From contig JAQIIU010000003.1 in assembly GCA_036946625.1 (NCBI GenBank), positions 1,065,961 to 1,129,960 of the forward strand: 64,000 nt of DNA, in the 5' to 3' direction. The translations under genes were made by a program, and so were the position numbers. Each line of letters starts with the position of its first letter. Within the stretch, counting starts at the first letter, position 1. The notes beneath the pieces were generated by a model. That model was given only the letters and a program-made list of their open reading frames with translations, did no database searches and was not told the origin of the DNA. Shown one piece after another: positions 1 through 9,908 of this stretch. Source of the stretch: Methylorubrum populi. Lineage in GTDB: Bacteria > Pseudomonadota > Alphaproteobacteria > Rhizobiales > Beijerinckiaceae.

Positions 1-737
1 GTCACGACCTCCGACGGGTGGTTCACGCGGCGCCACGCCATGTCGGTGACGTGCAGCAGGCCGTCGATGCCGCCGAGATCGACGAAGGCGCCGTACTCGG
101 TGATGTTCTTGACGACGCCGTCGATGACCTGACCTTCCTCGAGGTTGGCCACCAGCTCCGAGCGCTGCTCGGCGCGGCTCTCTTCGAGCACGGTGCGGCG
201 CGACACGACGATGTTGCCGCGGCGGCGATCCATCTTGAGGATCTGGAACGGCTGGGGCGTACCGAGCAGCGGGGTGACGTCGCGCACCGGGCGGATGTCG
301 ACCTGCGAGCGCGGCAGGAACGCCACGGCGCCGTCGAGATCGACGGTGTAGCCGCCCTTGACCTGGTTGAAGATCGTGCCGGTCACGCGCTCGTTGGCCT
401 CGAAGGCCTTTTCGAGCTTGACCCAGCTCTCCTCGCGGCGCGCCTTGTCGCGCGAGATGACGGCTTCGCCCAGCGCGTTCTCGATGCGGTCGACGTAGAC
501 CTCGACCTCGTCGCCGACCTTGAGCTCGCCCTCGCGGCCCGGGCCGGTGAATTCCTTGAGAGGGACGCGCCCCTCGGTCTTGGCGCCGATATCGATGACG
601 GCGACATCCTTCTCGATGCCGACGACGGTGCCCTTGACGACCGAACCCTCGGTGATCTCATGCTGGAGGAAGGACTCCTCGAGCAGGGCCGCGAAATCCT
701 CGCGGGCCGCGGTGCTTGCGTTCAGACCAGCAGACAT
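1..737 (-). CDS. rpsA: 30S ribosomal protein S1, 5' part (runs off the left edge)
   Basis: Reading leftward from an ATG at 735-737 gives 245 codons that stay open to the window edge. The product is the N-terminal part of ribosomal protein S1, the multi-OB-fold RNA-binding protein that brings mRNA to the 30S subunit. The visible part contains successive S1 motifs, for example VKGTVVGIEKDVAVIDIG near residues 35-55 and ITEYGAFVDLGGIDGLLHV near residues 215-235. An AGGAGA ribosome-binding site lies just upstream of the ATG. Alphaproteobacterial rpsA is usually followed by sppA and ihfB on the same strand. Here those genes start at 3.3 kb on the opposite strand, so the local order has been rearranged. 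Confidence 0.96.
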   Translation of the reverse strand, partial: MSAGLNASTAAREDFAALLEESFLQHEITEGSVVKGTVVGIEKDVAVIDIGAKTEGRVPLKEFTGPGREGELKVGDEVEVYVDRIENALGEAVISRDKARREESWVKLEKAFEANERVTGTIFNQVKGGYTVDLDGAVAFLPRSQVDIRPVRDVTPLLGTPQPFQILKMDRRRGNIVVSRRTVLEESRAEQRSELVANLEEGQVIDGVVKNITEYGAFVDLGGIDGLLHVTDMAWRRVNHPSEVV

Positions 738-1288
738 TCTTTCTCCTGAATGGCCTCGCTCGGGAGGCCGGCGTCGACGGCTCGTGCTGCGGAACGCCCC
801 CGTTCACCGCCGCCCGCCGGATGGACGATCCGGCCGGGCTCACCTCCTCTCGGAGGGCCGACGCATGCTCAAAGCGATGGTCGAGGGCCGATCTCCCCGG
901 CGATGCGGCCGCCGGGCACGGAAGCCCGGATCCTGACGCCATCGTTGAGGAAATCGGTGCGAGCGATACCGGATCCGGGCGCCGGACGCAACGTGGGCGG
1001 TGAGGGATTCAGGGCCATCGCTCGAAGCCGCCTGAGCGGCTTCGCGGCGCGAAGAGCGCCGCGGCCGGTCGTGGGTTGCACGCCTCCGGCGCGCCCCTTC
1101 GGGTCCGGGTTCGCCTTCGGCGCACCGGAATGACGGCCGTCCGGTGCTGTGGCGGCGCCTCCGCATCCAGAGGTCGCATCCCGTCAACCCGGGTTCGCAG
1201 CCCTGGTGAGGATCGCGAGGACGGCGAAGTCCCGTCGCCACGACCTGTCCGGATGACGCTCGTCTTGGGGATCAACTCGTCTTGGGGA
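738..1288. other. intergenic region rpsA-rlmB without a recognisable gene
   Basis: About 550 bases separate the rpsA start from the end of rlmB. Open frames here are short, overlap one another and show no recognisable motif. The stretch must hold the rpsA promoter, but I cannot point to a convincing one. It contains GC-rich imperfect palindromes around 1030-1060. Two direct copies of a 17-base unit, ctcgtcttggggatcaa, lie at about 1259-1292 next to the rlmB stop. Confidence 0.6.
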
Positions 1289-2146
1289 TCAACCCGTGAC
1301 TTCGGTTCGGCCGGGCTGCCCGCCGGTTCGAGTCAGGGCATAGAGCGTGATCGCCGCCGCGTTCGAGACGTTGAGGCTGCGGATCGCCCCGACCGCGTCG
1401 ATGCGCACGAGCAGGTCGCAGCATTCGGTGGTGCGCTGCCGCAGGCCCTTGCCTTCCGCACCGAGCACGAGCACCGCCGGGCGGCGGGGGCCGACCGTAT
1501 CGAGGGGCGTGCCGGCGTCCGAATCGAGACCGATCCGGGTGAAGCCGCACTCGCCGAGCGTGATCAGGGCCTCGGCGAGATTGCGCACGATCACCAGCGG
1601 CACGTGCTCCAGGCCGCCCGAGGCCGATTTCGCGAGCACGCCGGTGGCGTTGGGCGAGTGACGCGCGGTGGTGACGATGGCGGTGACGCCGAAGGCCGCC
1701 GCGGTTCGCACGATCGCGCCGACGTTGTGCGGGTCGGTGATCTGGTCGAGCGCCAGCAGCAGCGCGTCGTCGGGCATCGCGTCGAGGGCGGGCGCGGCGA
1801 GCGGCTCGGCCTCGGCGTAGAGGCCCTGATGCACCGCGTCGGGCCCGAGCAGCCTGTCGATATCGCTGGGACGGACGATCTCCGGCTCGATCGGCAACGC
1901 GGCGAGCTCCTCCTTCAGGCGGGCGAGCGCGTTCTCGGTGGCGAGCAGCCGATGGAAGCGACGGCCTGCATTCGCGAGAGCCTGCGAGACGGGGTGCCAT
2001 CCGTAGAGCACGACATGGTCGTGTCCCTCCCGTGCCGCCGGACCGCCCCGCTGCTGTGTCCGCGGGCGGTGCCGGAACGCGTGCGGCTTGGATCCGTGCG
2101 ACTTGGATCCGTGCGGCTTGGCCGGGCCGTCGCGCGGCGGGGTCAT
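1289..2146 (-). CDS. rlmB: 23S rRNA (guanosine-2'-O-)-methyltransferase RlmB-like (TrmH/SpoU family)
   Basis: The 285-residue protein has a SpoU substrate-binding domain (about residues 45-120, beginning LYGWHPVSQAL) and a C-terminal SPOUT methyltransferase domain with the three family motifs: NVGAIVRTAAAFG, LVLGAEGKGLRQRT and SLNVSNAAAITLY. Family members use S-adenosylmethionine to methylate a ribose 2'-OH, typically G2251 of 23S rRNA. The first 40 residues are basic and low in complexity and include a short repeat (KPHGSKSHGSKPH) encoded by a local DNA duplication at 2089-2125. That extension may be unstructured, or the true start may lie downstream. The gene is divergent from tRNA-Glu. 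TrmH-type activity on tRNA cannot be excluded. Confidence 0.9.
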   Translation of the reverse strand: MTPPRDGPAKPHGSKSHGSKPHAFRHRPRTQQRGGPAAREGHDHVVLYGWHPVSQALANAGRRFHRLLATENALARLKEELAALPIEPEIVRPSDIDRLLGPDAVHQGLYAEAEPLAAPALDAMPDDALLLALDQITDPHNVGAIVRTAAAFGVTAIVTTARHSPNATGVLAKSASGGLEHVPLVIVRNLAEALITLGECGFTRIGLDSDAGTPLDTVGPRRPAVLVLGAEGKGLRQRTTECCDLLVRIDAVGAIRSLNVSNAAAITLYALTRTGGQPGRTEVTG

Positions 2147-2246
2147 GGGCGTGTCTTTCGAGGCGGGAGGGGATGCGGCGGATCAGGCGCCCGAGAAACC
2201 GACCTGACCGCTCCGCGTCAAGCCGCCGATTGATGCGGCAAGGCCG

Positions 2247-2275
2247 TTGCCGTCCGTCCGCAACCCGATTATAGA
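2247..2275 (+). promoter_or_regulatory. candidate promoter of tRNA-Glu
   Basis: A -35-like ttgccg at 2247-2252 and a -10-like tataga at 2270-2275 are separated by 17 bases. The tRNA starts 18 bases after the -10. Spacing and position fit a sigma-70-type promoter; this is inferred from sequence only. Confidence 0.55.
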
Positions 2276-2292
2276 CCGGTCGCCGTCGGACA

Positions 2293-2367
2293 GCGCCCTT
2301 CGTCTATCGGTTAGGACGTCAGCCTTTCACGCTGAAAAGGCGGGTTCGATTCCCGCAGGGCGCGCCA
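2293..2367 (+). tRNA. tRNA-Glu (anticodon TTC)
   Basis: The 75-nt gene folds as a cloverleaf. The acceptor arms gcgccct (2293-2299) and agggcgc (2357-2363) pair over 7 bp, followed by discriminator G and an encoded CCA. The anticodon loop ctttcac gives TTC, and the T arm is cgggttcgattcccg. The start gcgcccttcgtctatcgg resembles other bacterial tRNA-Glu. An IS-derived element begins 9 bases after its 3' end. Confidence 0.96.
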
Positions 2368-2375
2368 CACTGTTG

Positions 2376-2961
2376 TTGCCCCTAAATGCCTGACGGGGCC
2401 TCGCGGGTTTGCGTGATGTACTCGCGGGGTGATCGGTAGCCTAGCGCCTCGTGCGGGCGGACCTCATTGTAGTGGGTGAGCCCAGGCAGGCAGTTGCTCA
2501 AGAACGGTGCGTGCATCGGGCGTCGGGTTCAGGCGGACATAGTCGCGCTTGAGCGTGCGGACGAAGGCTTCGGCCATGCCGTTGGACTGCGGGCTGCTGA
2601 CCGGTGTGGTACGCGGGACCAAGCCGATGTCGCGCGCAAAGCGCCTGGTGTCGCCGGCGACGTAGGGGCTGCCGTTGTCGCTGAGCCACTCGATCGGCTC
2701 GGCCAGGCGGTTCACGGGCCCGAAGCGGTGTTCGACGGTTGCGACCATCAAGTCGCGGACGTCCTCGGCGGTGATGCCGCCGGTGGTGGCGACGTGTCCC
2801 ATCGCTTCCCTGTCACAGCAATCGAGCGCGAAGGCGACACGCACCTTCTCGCCGTTGTCGCAGTTGATCGCCAACGCGTCGGAGCACCAGCGGGTGTTGC
2901 GCCGATCAACCGCGACACGGCCGTCGCTGAAGCGAGACCCTGTCAGGTCATTTAGGGGCCA
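2376..2961 (-). mobile_element. IS2-like (IS3 family) deletion derivative bounded by inverted ends
   Basis: The right end (read leftward from 2961) starts tggcccctaaatgacctgac. The left end (read rightward from 2376) starts ttgcccctaaatgcctgac. They match over about 21 of 24 positions as terminal inverted repeats. Only about 586 bp lie between them, against about 1.2-1.4 kb for a complete IS3-family element. Between the ends there is only the catalytic part of orfB; orfA and the N-terminal half of orfB are missing. No clear target duplication is visible (ttg on one side, tct on the other). The element sits directly behind tRNA-Glu. Confidence 0.8.
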
Positions 2962-2967
2962 TCTCAT
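2382..2967 (-). pseudogene. IS3-family transposase OrfB fragment, 5'-truncated and frameshifted
   Basis: The fragment reads as the integrase core of an IS2-group OrfB. It shows TRWCSDALAI and CDNGEKVRVAFALDCCDREA, then WLSDNGS with the second catalytic Asp, then SPQSNGMAEAFVRTLKRDY with the catalytic Glu. One extra G near 2484 shifts the frame after LPAW, so translation ends early at 2464. The sequence downstream still encodes the conserved tail (THYNEVRPHEALGYRSPREY) in the neighbouring frame down to a stop inside the left terminal repeat. The N-terminal half is absent and the frame runs out through the right terminal repeat. It cannot encode an active transposase. Confidence 0.85.
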
Positions 2968-3278
2968 CGCTGGAGGCGACGAGCGGGGCGCCTTGTACGG
3001 CCGGGGGCGGAGCAGGCTCTTGCCCGCTCGCCTCGGGCGGCGCTAAACACGGTCGCGGACTCGGAAGCAGCGACCGAACCGAGGCCCATCAAGGACTTGT
3101 CCTCGATCGGACCGGTTCTCCTGCGTCGGCGGCGAACCACGTCGCAACAGCGGTTCGCCGCCGCGGGACCGACAGGTGGCCGGATCGAACAAGGCCACGC
3201 CTCGGCAAGGGTGTGGCCTGTGCGGACCCAACGAGACAACGGTCGCTCAGGGCGGCTTGGAGAGGAGTACATCGTCGG
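2962..3278. other. intergenic region between the IS remnant and sppA
   Basis: About 317 bases lie between the IS-derived element and the sppA start. Short open frames occur on both strands but none has a recognisable motif or a convincing ribosome-binding site. The region should hold the promoter for the sppA-ihfB-lapA-trpFB run. No clear -35/-10 pair stands out. Confidence 0.5.
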
Positions 3279-4247
3279 ATGGCCGCAGACGTCGAGTTTC
3301 TCATCGACCGCCGCCGCCTGCGCCGCAAGCTGACCCTGTGGCGGGTGCTCGGCATCGGCGCCGTCATCGTCGCCGTGGGAGCGGTCGGCTACCGGGCGCG
3401 GGTCGGCGAGGGCCGCTTGTTTCCGGCCACCGAGAACCAGATCGCCCGCATCTCGATCGGCGGCTTCATCACCGGCAGCGAATCGACCCGCAAGCTGATC
3501 GAGCGCGTCGGCGAGTCGAAGGCGGTACAGGGTGTGGTGATCTCCATCTCCTCACCCGGGGGCACCACCACCGGCTCCGAGGAACTGTACCGGAACCTGC
3601 GTGCGCTGGCGGCGAAGAAGCCGATGGTCGCCTTCGTGGACGGAACCGCGGCCTCGGGCGCCTACATCACCGCGATCGCCGCCGACCACATCGTCGCGCG
3701 CGAGACGGCTCTCGTCGGTTCGATCGGCGTCTTGTTTCAGTATCCGGACGTGTCGGGGCTGCTCGACAAGGTCGGCGTGAAGGTCGAGTCGGTCAAATCC
3801 TCGCCGCTGAAGGCGGAGCCCTCGGGCTTCAGCCCGACCTCGCCGGAGGCTCGCGCCGCGCTCTCGGCGATCGTCCTCGACACCTATGGCTGGTTCAAGG
3901 GGCTGGTGGTCGAGCGCCGCGGCATGAACGACAGTCAGATTGCCGCCGTCGCCGACGGCCGCGTGTTCAGCGGCCGCCAGAGCGTGCCGCTGAAGCTCGT
4001 CGACGAACTCGGTGGCGAGCGTCAGGCGGTGGCGTGGCTGGAGGCGGAAAAGCAGGTTTCCAAGAACCTGCCCGTGAAGGACTGGAAGCCGAAATCCGAG
4101 GGTGGGCTCAAGCTCTGGTCGGCCCTGGGCCTCGGCGCGGACCTGCTCGGCCTCGAAGGGCTGGCGAGCCGCCTGCGCGCGGCCGGGGAGGAAACCGCCG
4201 GACTCGCCGGCGGCGGTCTCCTGGCCGTCTGGCGCCCGGCGCCCTGA
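3279..4247 (+). CDS. sppA: signal peptide peptidase SppA, short form
   Basis: The 322-residue protein has a membrane anchor (about residues 18-38, [17 protein letters not shown]) followed by an S49 serine peptidase domain. The nucleophile lies in GTAASGAYI (Ser126) and the general base is probably Lys178 in KSSPLKAE, matching the Ser/Lys dyad of bacterial SppA. SppA degrades signal peptides left in the membrane after secretion. I chose the ATG at 3279 because agaggag lies 12-18 bases upstream and the protein then begins close to the anchor; the frame is open further upstream. The gene is the first of a rightward run with ihfB, lapA, trpF and trpB. Confidence 0.93.
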   Translation: MAADVEFLIDRRRLRRKLTLWRVLGIGAVIVAVGAVGYRARVGEGRLFPATENQIARISIGGFITGSESTRKLIERVGESKAVQGVVISISSPGGTTTGSEELYRNLRALAAKKPMVAFVDGTAASGAYITAIAADHIVARETALVGSIGVLFQYPDVSGLLDKVGVKVESVKSSPLKAEPSGFSPTSPEARAALSAIVLDTYGWFKGLVVERRGMNDSQIAAVADGRVFSGRQSVPLKLVDELGGERQAVAWLEAEKQVSKNLPVKDWKPKSEGGLKLWSALGLGADLLGLEGLASRLRAAGEETAGLAGGGLLAVWRPAP

Positions 4248-4288
4248 GGTCCCGCGCCGCGTCCGCCCCGCATCCGGAAGAGAGCCGC

Positions 4289-4597
4289 ATGATCAAGTCG
4301 GAACTCGTGCTCAAGATCGCCGAGCAGAACCCCCATCTCTACCAGCGCGATGTCGAGACCCTCGTCAACGCGATCCTCGACACCATCGCCGATGCCCTCG
4401 CCCAGGGGGATCGGGTGGAGTTGCGCGGCTTCGGCGCCTTCTCGGTGAAGCGTCGCGAGGCACGGCGCGGGCGCAATCCCCGTACCGGCGAATCCGTCGC
4501 GGTCTCGGAGAAGGCGATCCCCGTCTTCAAGACCGGCAAGGAGATGCGTCTGCGCCTCAACCAAGCCGGGATCGGCGACGAGCACGCGAGCGCCTGA
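4289..4597 (+). CDS. ihfB: integration host factor subunit beta
   Basis: The 102-residue protein begins [20 protein letters not shown], a typical IHF-beta N-terminus. It has the HU/IHF fold, with the beta-arm consensus [10 protein letters not shown] near residues 59-68 carrying the Pro that intercalates into DNA. IHF is a heterodimer with IhfA that bends DNA sharply at specific sites and acts in replication, recombination and transcription. The gene is 41 bases behind sppA, and the position between rpsA/sppA and lapA/trpF is the standard alphaproteobacterial context. Confidence 0.97.
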   Translation: MIKSELVLKIAEQNPHLYQRDVETLVNAILDTIADALAQGDRVELRGFGAFSVKRREARRGRNPRTGESVAVSEKAIPVFKTGKEMRLRLNQAGIGDEHASA

Positions 4598-4735
4598 CCC
4601 GTCGCGGCGTCGGGTCGGCCGTGGCGGCGGTGCGCAGGCGCACTAAATTCCGACCCGAACCTTTCGCGACTGCCGCTCGGCAGCGCCGTGGCCGGGCCGG
4701 CCATAGGCCCGATCGTCCCGCCGGAGATCCGTTGC

Positions 4736-5104
4736 ATGATCCGTTTCCTGAAGGCGCTGGTGCTGTTGCCGGTGGCCGTGGTGGTCGTCCTGCTGGCGGT
4801 CGCCAACCGTGAAGCCGTGACCCTCTCCTTCGATCCGTTCTCGCCCGAACCCGTGTTCAGCCTGGTCCTGCCGCTCTACGCCGTGGTGTTCGGCGCGGTG
4901 GCGCTCGGCATCCTCGTCGGCGGCATCGGAAGCTGGCTCGGCCAGAGCGGAACCCGCCAGCGGGCGCGCTACCACCGGCGCGAGGCCGACCGTCTCGCCA
5001 AGGAGGCGGCGGAGCTGAAGACGTTCGGCACGCCGGGTACCGAACCCGTCCATACCGGGGCCGGCACCCGCAACGCCCTGCCGGCACCGGCAGGAGCCCA
5101 CTGA
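4736..5104 (+). CDS. lapA: LapA-domain (DUF1049) inner membrane protein
   Basis: The 122-residue protein has two predicted transmembrane helices (about residues 4-22, FLKALVLLPVAVVVVLLAV, and 42-67, LVLPLYAVVFGAVALGILVG) followed by a basic, alanine-rich cytoplasmic tail. This is the layout of the lipopolysaccharide assembly protein A domain family. E. coli LapA works with LapB in LPS biogenesis; the alphaproteobacterial protein is assigned by similarity and position only. I chose the ATG at 4736 because it gives the family's MIRFLK start; an upstream ATG at 4688 would add 16 residues with no membrane character. Confidence 0.82.
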   Translation: MIRFLKALVLLPVAVVVVLLAVANREAVTLSFDPFSPEPVFSLVLPLYAVVFGAVALGILVGGIGSWLGQSGTRQRARYHRREADRLAKEAAELKTFGTPGTEPVHTGAGTRNALPAPAGAH

Positions 5105-5127
5105 GGGCGAGGATATCCGTTCGGGCC

Positions 5128-5775
5128 ATGCAGAGCGTGCGCGTCAAGATCTGCGGGCTCAGCAGCGAGGCGACGCTCGATGCGGCGCTCGATGCGGGCG
5201 CCGACCTCGTCGGCTTCGTCCACTTCCCGAAGAGCCCGCGTCACGTCACCCTGGAGCAGGGCGGCCGTCTCTCGCGCCGGGCGCGGGGGCGGGCGGAACG
5301 CGTCGTCCTGCTGGTCGATCCGGACGACGCCCTGCTCGCGGCCGCGATCGAGGCCCTGGATCCCGACCTGATCCAGCTTCACGGGCGGGAGACGCCGGAG
5401 CGGGTCGCGGAGGTTCGGGCTCGGACCGGCCGGCCGGCGATGAAGGCGATCGGGGTCGCCTCCGCCGATGATCTCGCGAGCCTGCCGGCCTATGCGGCGG
5501 TGGCCGACCGCCTTCTGCTCGATGCGAAGGCCGCCCCCGGCGCGACGCTCCCCGGCGGCAACGGACGGACCTTCGACTGGGGTCTCTTGAAGTCTGCCGA
5601 ATTCCCCCTCGGCACGATGCTGTCGGGCGGACTCGACGCCGGCAACGTCGCGGCGGCGCTGGCATCCACCGGACTCACGGCCGTCGACGTCTCCTCGGGC
5701 GTCGAGCTTCACCCGGGCGAGAAGGACCCGGCGAAAATCGCCGCCTTCGTCGCCGCCGCCCACGGCCGGACCTGA
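5128..5775 (+). CDS. trpF: phosphoribosylanthranilate isomerase
   Basis: The 215-residue protein carries the TrpF signature KICGL at the N-terminus with the catalytic Cys. The beta-barrel strand motifs [10 protein letters not shown] and [11 protein letters not shown] follow, and the C-terminal SGGLDAGNV and [10 protein letters not shown] include the catalytic Asp and the phosphate-binding loop. It converts N-(5'-phosphoribosyl)anthranilate to CdRP, the third step of tryptophan synthesis. It lies 23 bases after lapA and 131 bases before trpB, consistent with shared transcription. Confidence 0.96.
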   Translation: MQSVRVKICGLSSEATLDAALDAGADLVGFVHFPKSPRHVTLEQGGRLSRRARGRAERVVLLVDPDDALLAAAIEALDPDLIQLHGRETPERVAEVRARTGRPAMKAIGVASADDLASLPAYAAVADRLLLDAKAAPGATLPGGNGRTFDWGLLKSAEFPLGTMLSGGLDAGNVAAALASTGLTAVDVSSGVELHPGEKDPAKIAAFVAAAHGRT

Positions 5776-5906
5776 CCCGCCGCGGCTCCCGGGCCGCACC
5801 GCGGGCTTCTTTTGACGGCGATTGTCCGGGCATGCCGCATTGCGGCCGCTCCGCCATGGGTCTAGCACGCACCCTGACGACAGATCTTCGCGAAGGACCC
5901 GTCCCC

Positions 5907-7148
<1,242 letters not shown>

Positions 7149-7182
7149 GCCGGATAACCTGCGCGGCCCATCGAACAGGCCG

Positions 7183-7212
7183 TTGACACCCGCGCGCCCT
7201 TCTCCCTATATC
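7183..7212 (+). promoter_or_regulatory. candidate promoter of tRNA-Met
   Basis: A perfect -35 hexamer ttgaca at 7183-7188 is followed after 18 bases by tatatc at 7207-7212. The tRNA starts 40 bases downstream of the -10. This is the clearest sigma-70-type promoter in the window. Confidence 0.75.
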
Positions 7213-7251
7213 CGCCCCACCGGACGGTGCCGAGCGGGCGCCCTTCGTGGC

Positions 7252-7328
7252 GGCGGGGTAGCTCAGTTGGTTAGAGCAGAGGAATCATAATCCTTGTGTC
7301 GGGGGTTCAAATCCCTCCCTCGCTACCA
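7252..7328 (+). tRNA. tRNA-Met (anticodon CAT), probably elongator
   Basis: The 77-nt gene has paired acceptor arms ggcgggg (7252-7258) and cctcgct (7318-7324), discriminator A and an encoded CCA. The D arm is gtagctcagttggttagagc and the anticodon loop atcataa gives CAT. The body resembles alphaproteobacterial elongator tRNA-Met. A CAT anticodon could also belong to tRNA-Ile2 with lysidine; sequence alone favours Met. Confidence 0.92.
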
Positions 7329-7780
7329 ATCATTCCGGTATTTCAGCTCGATATATTGAACCGGCTTCCGCGCCATCCGTGACTTGGCTCATGTGGGCGG
7401 TCGCAGCGATCGTGCGATGCGCCCCTGGTTCCGATCCCTCGACTTTCGCGTTCAGTCCGTTCGATCGGCCCAGGGCGAAGAGCCCTATCGAGTCGTGTTC
7501 CCTGGCGTGGTGTCGCGTCGAGGAGCCACCACGATCATCGGCAGGGCCGGTGGTTTGATCAGGCTGCCAGGGTGGACAGGCTGACAGCGGAGCCGAGGCC
7601 GGCATCCCGCCCAAGCGCAGCCGCAAGAGCCCGCGCTCCCATGCTCGCAGCCATCCCCATCCGGTCCGAATATTCAATTCCTCACGGCGCCCTGCGAAGC
7701 TTGGCTCTGCTCATCGTTCAGCCGAACTGAATTCGCAGTCAGCCGGTCCGATCGACTTCAGGGCCGAGATCAAGGTCGAC
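7329..7780. other. gene-poor spacer between tRNA-Met and the catabolic island
   Basis: About 450 bases carry only short frames without family resemblance. Composition is less GC-rich and less codon-structured than neighbouring genes. I see no terminator hairpin, tRNA fragment or insertion-sequence end. Its position behind a tRNA and before an accessory cluster would suit an integration scar, but no repeat of the tRNA 3' end was found by eye. Confidence 0.5.
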
Positions 7781-8962
7781 TCACCGCTTCTCCGATGCGA
7801 TCGTCAACTCGCCTTGGATCTCGCAGTCCGATCCACCGAGCGTCGGCGGCATTCGGCGCACCGGCAAGCGCATACCGTCGAACCGGTAAGGCGGCGCCAG
7901 AACGTGGGGGGCCGCTTCCGTTCCTTCGCTCTGCGGGACGACAAGACCGGCATCCCTCGCCCGCTCCGAGGTGAGGGCCTCGTGCAATCCCAGCACTTCG
8001 CCGCACGGAATGCCGGCTGCCGCGAGCCGGGCGAGGAGGTCAGCCCGGCTCCATTTATCGAGTTCCGCCTCCAGAAGCGGCACGAACGCGGCGCGGTTTC
8101 TCGACCGGTCGAGGTTCGTCGCGAAGCGCGGATCGGCGCAGAGATCGGGCCGCTCCAGCACCTGCTCGCAGAAGCGGCGGTACTGTCCGTTGTTGCCAAC
8201 CGTGAGCACGATCGATCCATCGCGTACCTGAAACACGCCGTAGGGCACGATCGACGGATGCGCGTTGCCGAAGCGGGCCGGATCGTGGCCGCGCACCAGC
8301 GCCTCCAACCCGTAGTACGAGGTCAGCGCCACACCGCAATCGAACAGGGCGAGTTCGACGAGGCGTCCGCGCCCCGTGCGCTCGCGCTGGAACAAGGCGG
8401 CGAGCACGGCCTGAGCCGCGTACTGGCCGGTGAACAGATCGACCGCCGCGAGACCGAACTTGAGAGGCGGACGCTCGGCCTCGCCATTGAGAGCCATCAG
8501 GCCGGCCTCGCCCTGCACCACGAGATCGTAGCCCGGCCGCGTGGCCTCCGACCCGTCCGAGGCGTAGCCCGAAATCGTGCAGTAGACGAGGCGCGGGTTC
8601 TCGGCGGAGAGGGCGGCGTAGCCGAGACCGAGCCGCTCGGCACCGCCGGTCTTGAAATTCTGCACCACGATGTCGCTCCGGCGCGCCAGGTCGCGAACCA
8701 TGGCGAGCCCCTTCGGATCGGTGAGATCGACACGGATCGAGCGCTTGTTGCGATTCACGCTGTCGAAATACGAGGTGCTGGTGGCTCCCGTCCGCAGGCC
8801 CCAGTCGCGCGTGTCGTCGCCGCGTTCGGGATGCTCGACCTTGATCACGTCCGCACCGAGATCACCCAGAACCTGGCCGCACCATGGTCCCGCGAGCACC
8901 CGGGACAGGTCGAGCACACGGATGCCGGCGAGCGGCAGATCGTCGGGATCGAATTGCGTCAA
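7781..8962 (-). CDS. class III (CaiB/BaiF) CoA-transferase, possibly a dicarboxylate CoA-transferase
   Basis: The protein has the family III layout: IRVLDLSRVLAGPWCGQ and LGADVIKVEHPERGDDTR at the N-terminus, NRNKRSIRVDL, and the catalytic Asp in RPGYDLVVQGEAG (about residue 146). Family III enzymes move CoA between acids through an Asp-CoA thioester; the group includes succinyl-CoA:glutarate CoA-transferase. I chose a TTG start at 8962 because GAGGAGAG lies just upstream, giving 393 residues. An in-frame start at 9049 would add 29 atypical residues. Next to glutaryl-CoA dehydrogenase and beta-oxidation genes, activation of a dicarboxylate is a reasonable inference. It points the same way as iclR, 124 bases away. 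Confidence 0.88.
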   Translation of the reverse strand: MTQFDPDDLPLAGIRVLDLSRVLAGPWCGQVLGDLGADVIKVEHPERGDDTRDWGLRTGATSTSYFDSVNRNKRSIRVDLTDPKGLAMVRDLARRSDIVVQNFKTGGAERLGLGYAALSAENPRLVYCTISGYASDGSEATRPGYDLVVQGEAGLMALNGEAERPPLKFGLAAVDLFTGQYAAQAVLAALFQRERTGRGRLVELALFDCGVALTSYYGLEALVRGHDPARFGNAHPSIVPYGVFQVRDGSIVLTVGNNGQYRRFCEQVLERPDLCADPRFATNLDRSRNRAAFVPLLEAELDKWSRADLLARLAAAGIPCGEVLGLHEALTSERARDAGLVVPQSEGTEAAPHVLAPPYRFDGMRLPVRRMPPTLGGSDCEIQGELTIASEKR

Positions 8963-9086
8963 CTCTCTCTCCTCGTTCCAAGCCTCTCCGCCAAGCCTCT
9001 CCAATCCCGATCGTGACGAGAGAGGTCCGACGGATGAGCGCCGTTCCACCCGAAGGCGCGGGATGATGGTGCGCCGGAACCGGGCC

Positions 9087-9908
9087 TCAGGCGCCCATCA
9101 TCCCTTCGAAGCCGCGCACGGCCTCGATGAGCTTCGGACGCGCCACGTCCATCAGGAAGGCCGCGTCGGTGATGACCGTCGGCGCGCCGCAACTGACCGA
9201 CATCGGCGGCAGGCCGCCGCCGGGGAGAAAGCCGACGGCGATCGCCGAGGCCGAGGCCTGCCAGTCGCCGAAGGAGGTGCAGCACCCGATCTCGCGGTGC
9301 TCCACGACAGCCTTGTCGAGGCCCGCGCGCAACGCCGGCCAAGCCAGCGGATCGTAGGCCTGAAGCTCCGCGTACAGCGCGGAGCGCTCCCCGTCGGAGC
9401 AGACCGCCACGTAGGCCCGGCCCAGCGCCGAGCGGCCGAGCGAGATGCGCGAGCCCGTGTCGATGTTGAGCGAGATCGCGGCGGGTCCCCGGTGGCAGTC
9501 GATGTAGCGCATGCTCAGCCGGTCCCGGACGCCGAGGGCCACCGAGGCGTTCGTCGCCTGGGCGAGGGAGCGCAGGACCGGCCGGGCGATCTGGCGCACG
9601 TCGAGTCCGCCGAGGGCCATGGAACTCAGAGCGATGAGCTGCATGCCGAAGCGGTACTTGCCCGATTCCTCGACGTAGTGCAGGTAGCCGAGCTTCGTCA
9701 GAGTGTAGGTCAGGCGCGACACGGTGGAGCGCGGCAGGTTGCAGGCCTCGGCGATGTCGTGGTTGGCCAGCATCCGCCGTTCCCGTCCGAAACAGGCCAG
9801 CACCGCGAGGCCTCGGGCCAGGGCCGTGACGAAATGCCGGTCCTCTTTCGGGCCACCCGCGTCTTCGTCGGGATCGATCGAAGGTTCGCTCACCGGTTCG
9901 GTCCTCAT
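9087..9908 (-). CDS. IclR-family transcriptional regulator
   Basis: The 273-residue protein has an N-terminal winged helix-turn-helix (about residues 25-85, including [20 protein letters not shown]) and a C-terminal IclR effector domain. The latter shows [14 protein letters not shown] and a terminal stretch with [13 protein letters not shown]. IclR proteins bind short palindromes as dimers or tetramers and sense carboxylates or aromatic acids. Its start codon overlaps the stop of the enoyl-CoA hydratase gene (ATGA), so it is translationally coupled to the importer/hydratase operon. Likely targets are the two identical palindromes at 16239-16253 and 16347-16361, which would make it autoregulatory. 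Confidence 0.92.
   Translation of the reverse strand: MRTEPVSEPSIDPDEDAGGPKEDRHFVTALARGLAVLACFGRERRMLANHDIAEACNLPRSTVSRLTYTLTKLGYLHYVEESGKYRFGMQLIALSSMALGGLDVRQIARPVLRSLAQATNASVALGVRDRLSMRYIDCHRGPAAISLNIDTGSRISLGRSALGRAYVAVCSDGERSALYAELQAYDPLAWPALRAGLDKAVVEHREIGCCTSFGDWQASASAIAVGFLPGGGLPPMSVSCGAPTVITDAAFLMDVARPKLIEAVRGFEGMMGA

Noticed and set aside
18..749. Long plus-strand open frame over the first 750 bases
   Set aside because: It is the antisense shadow of rpsA, whose minus-strand frame carries S1 motifs.
7330..7677. Possible 115-residue protein after tRNA-Met
   Set aside because: No ribosome-binding site, no recognisable motif and unsuitable codon pattern; the stretch is recorded as a spacer.
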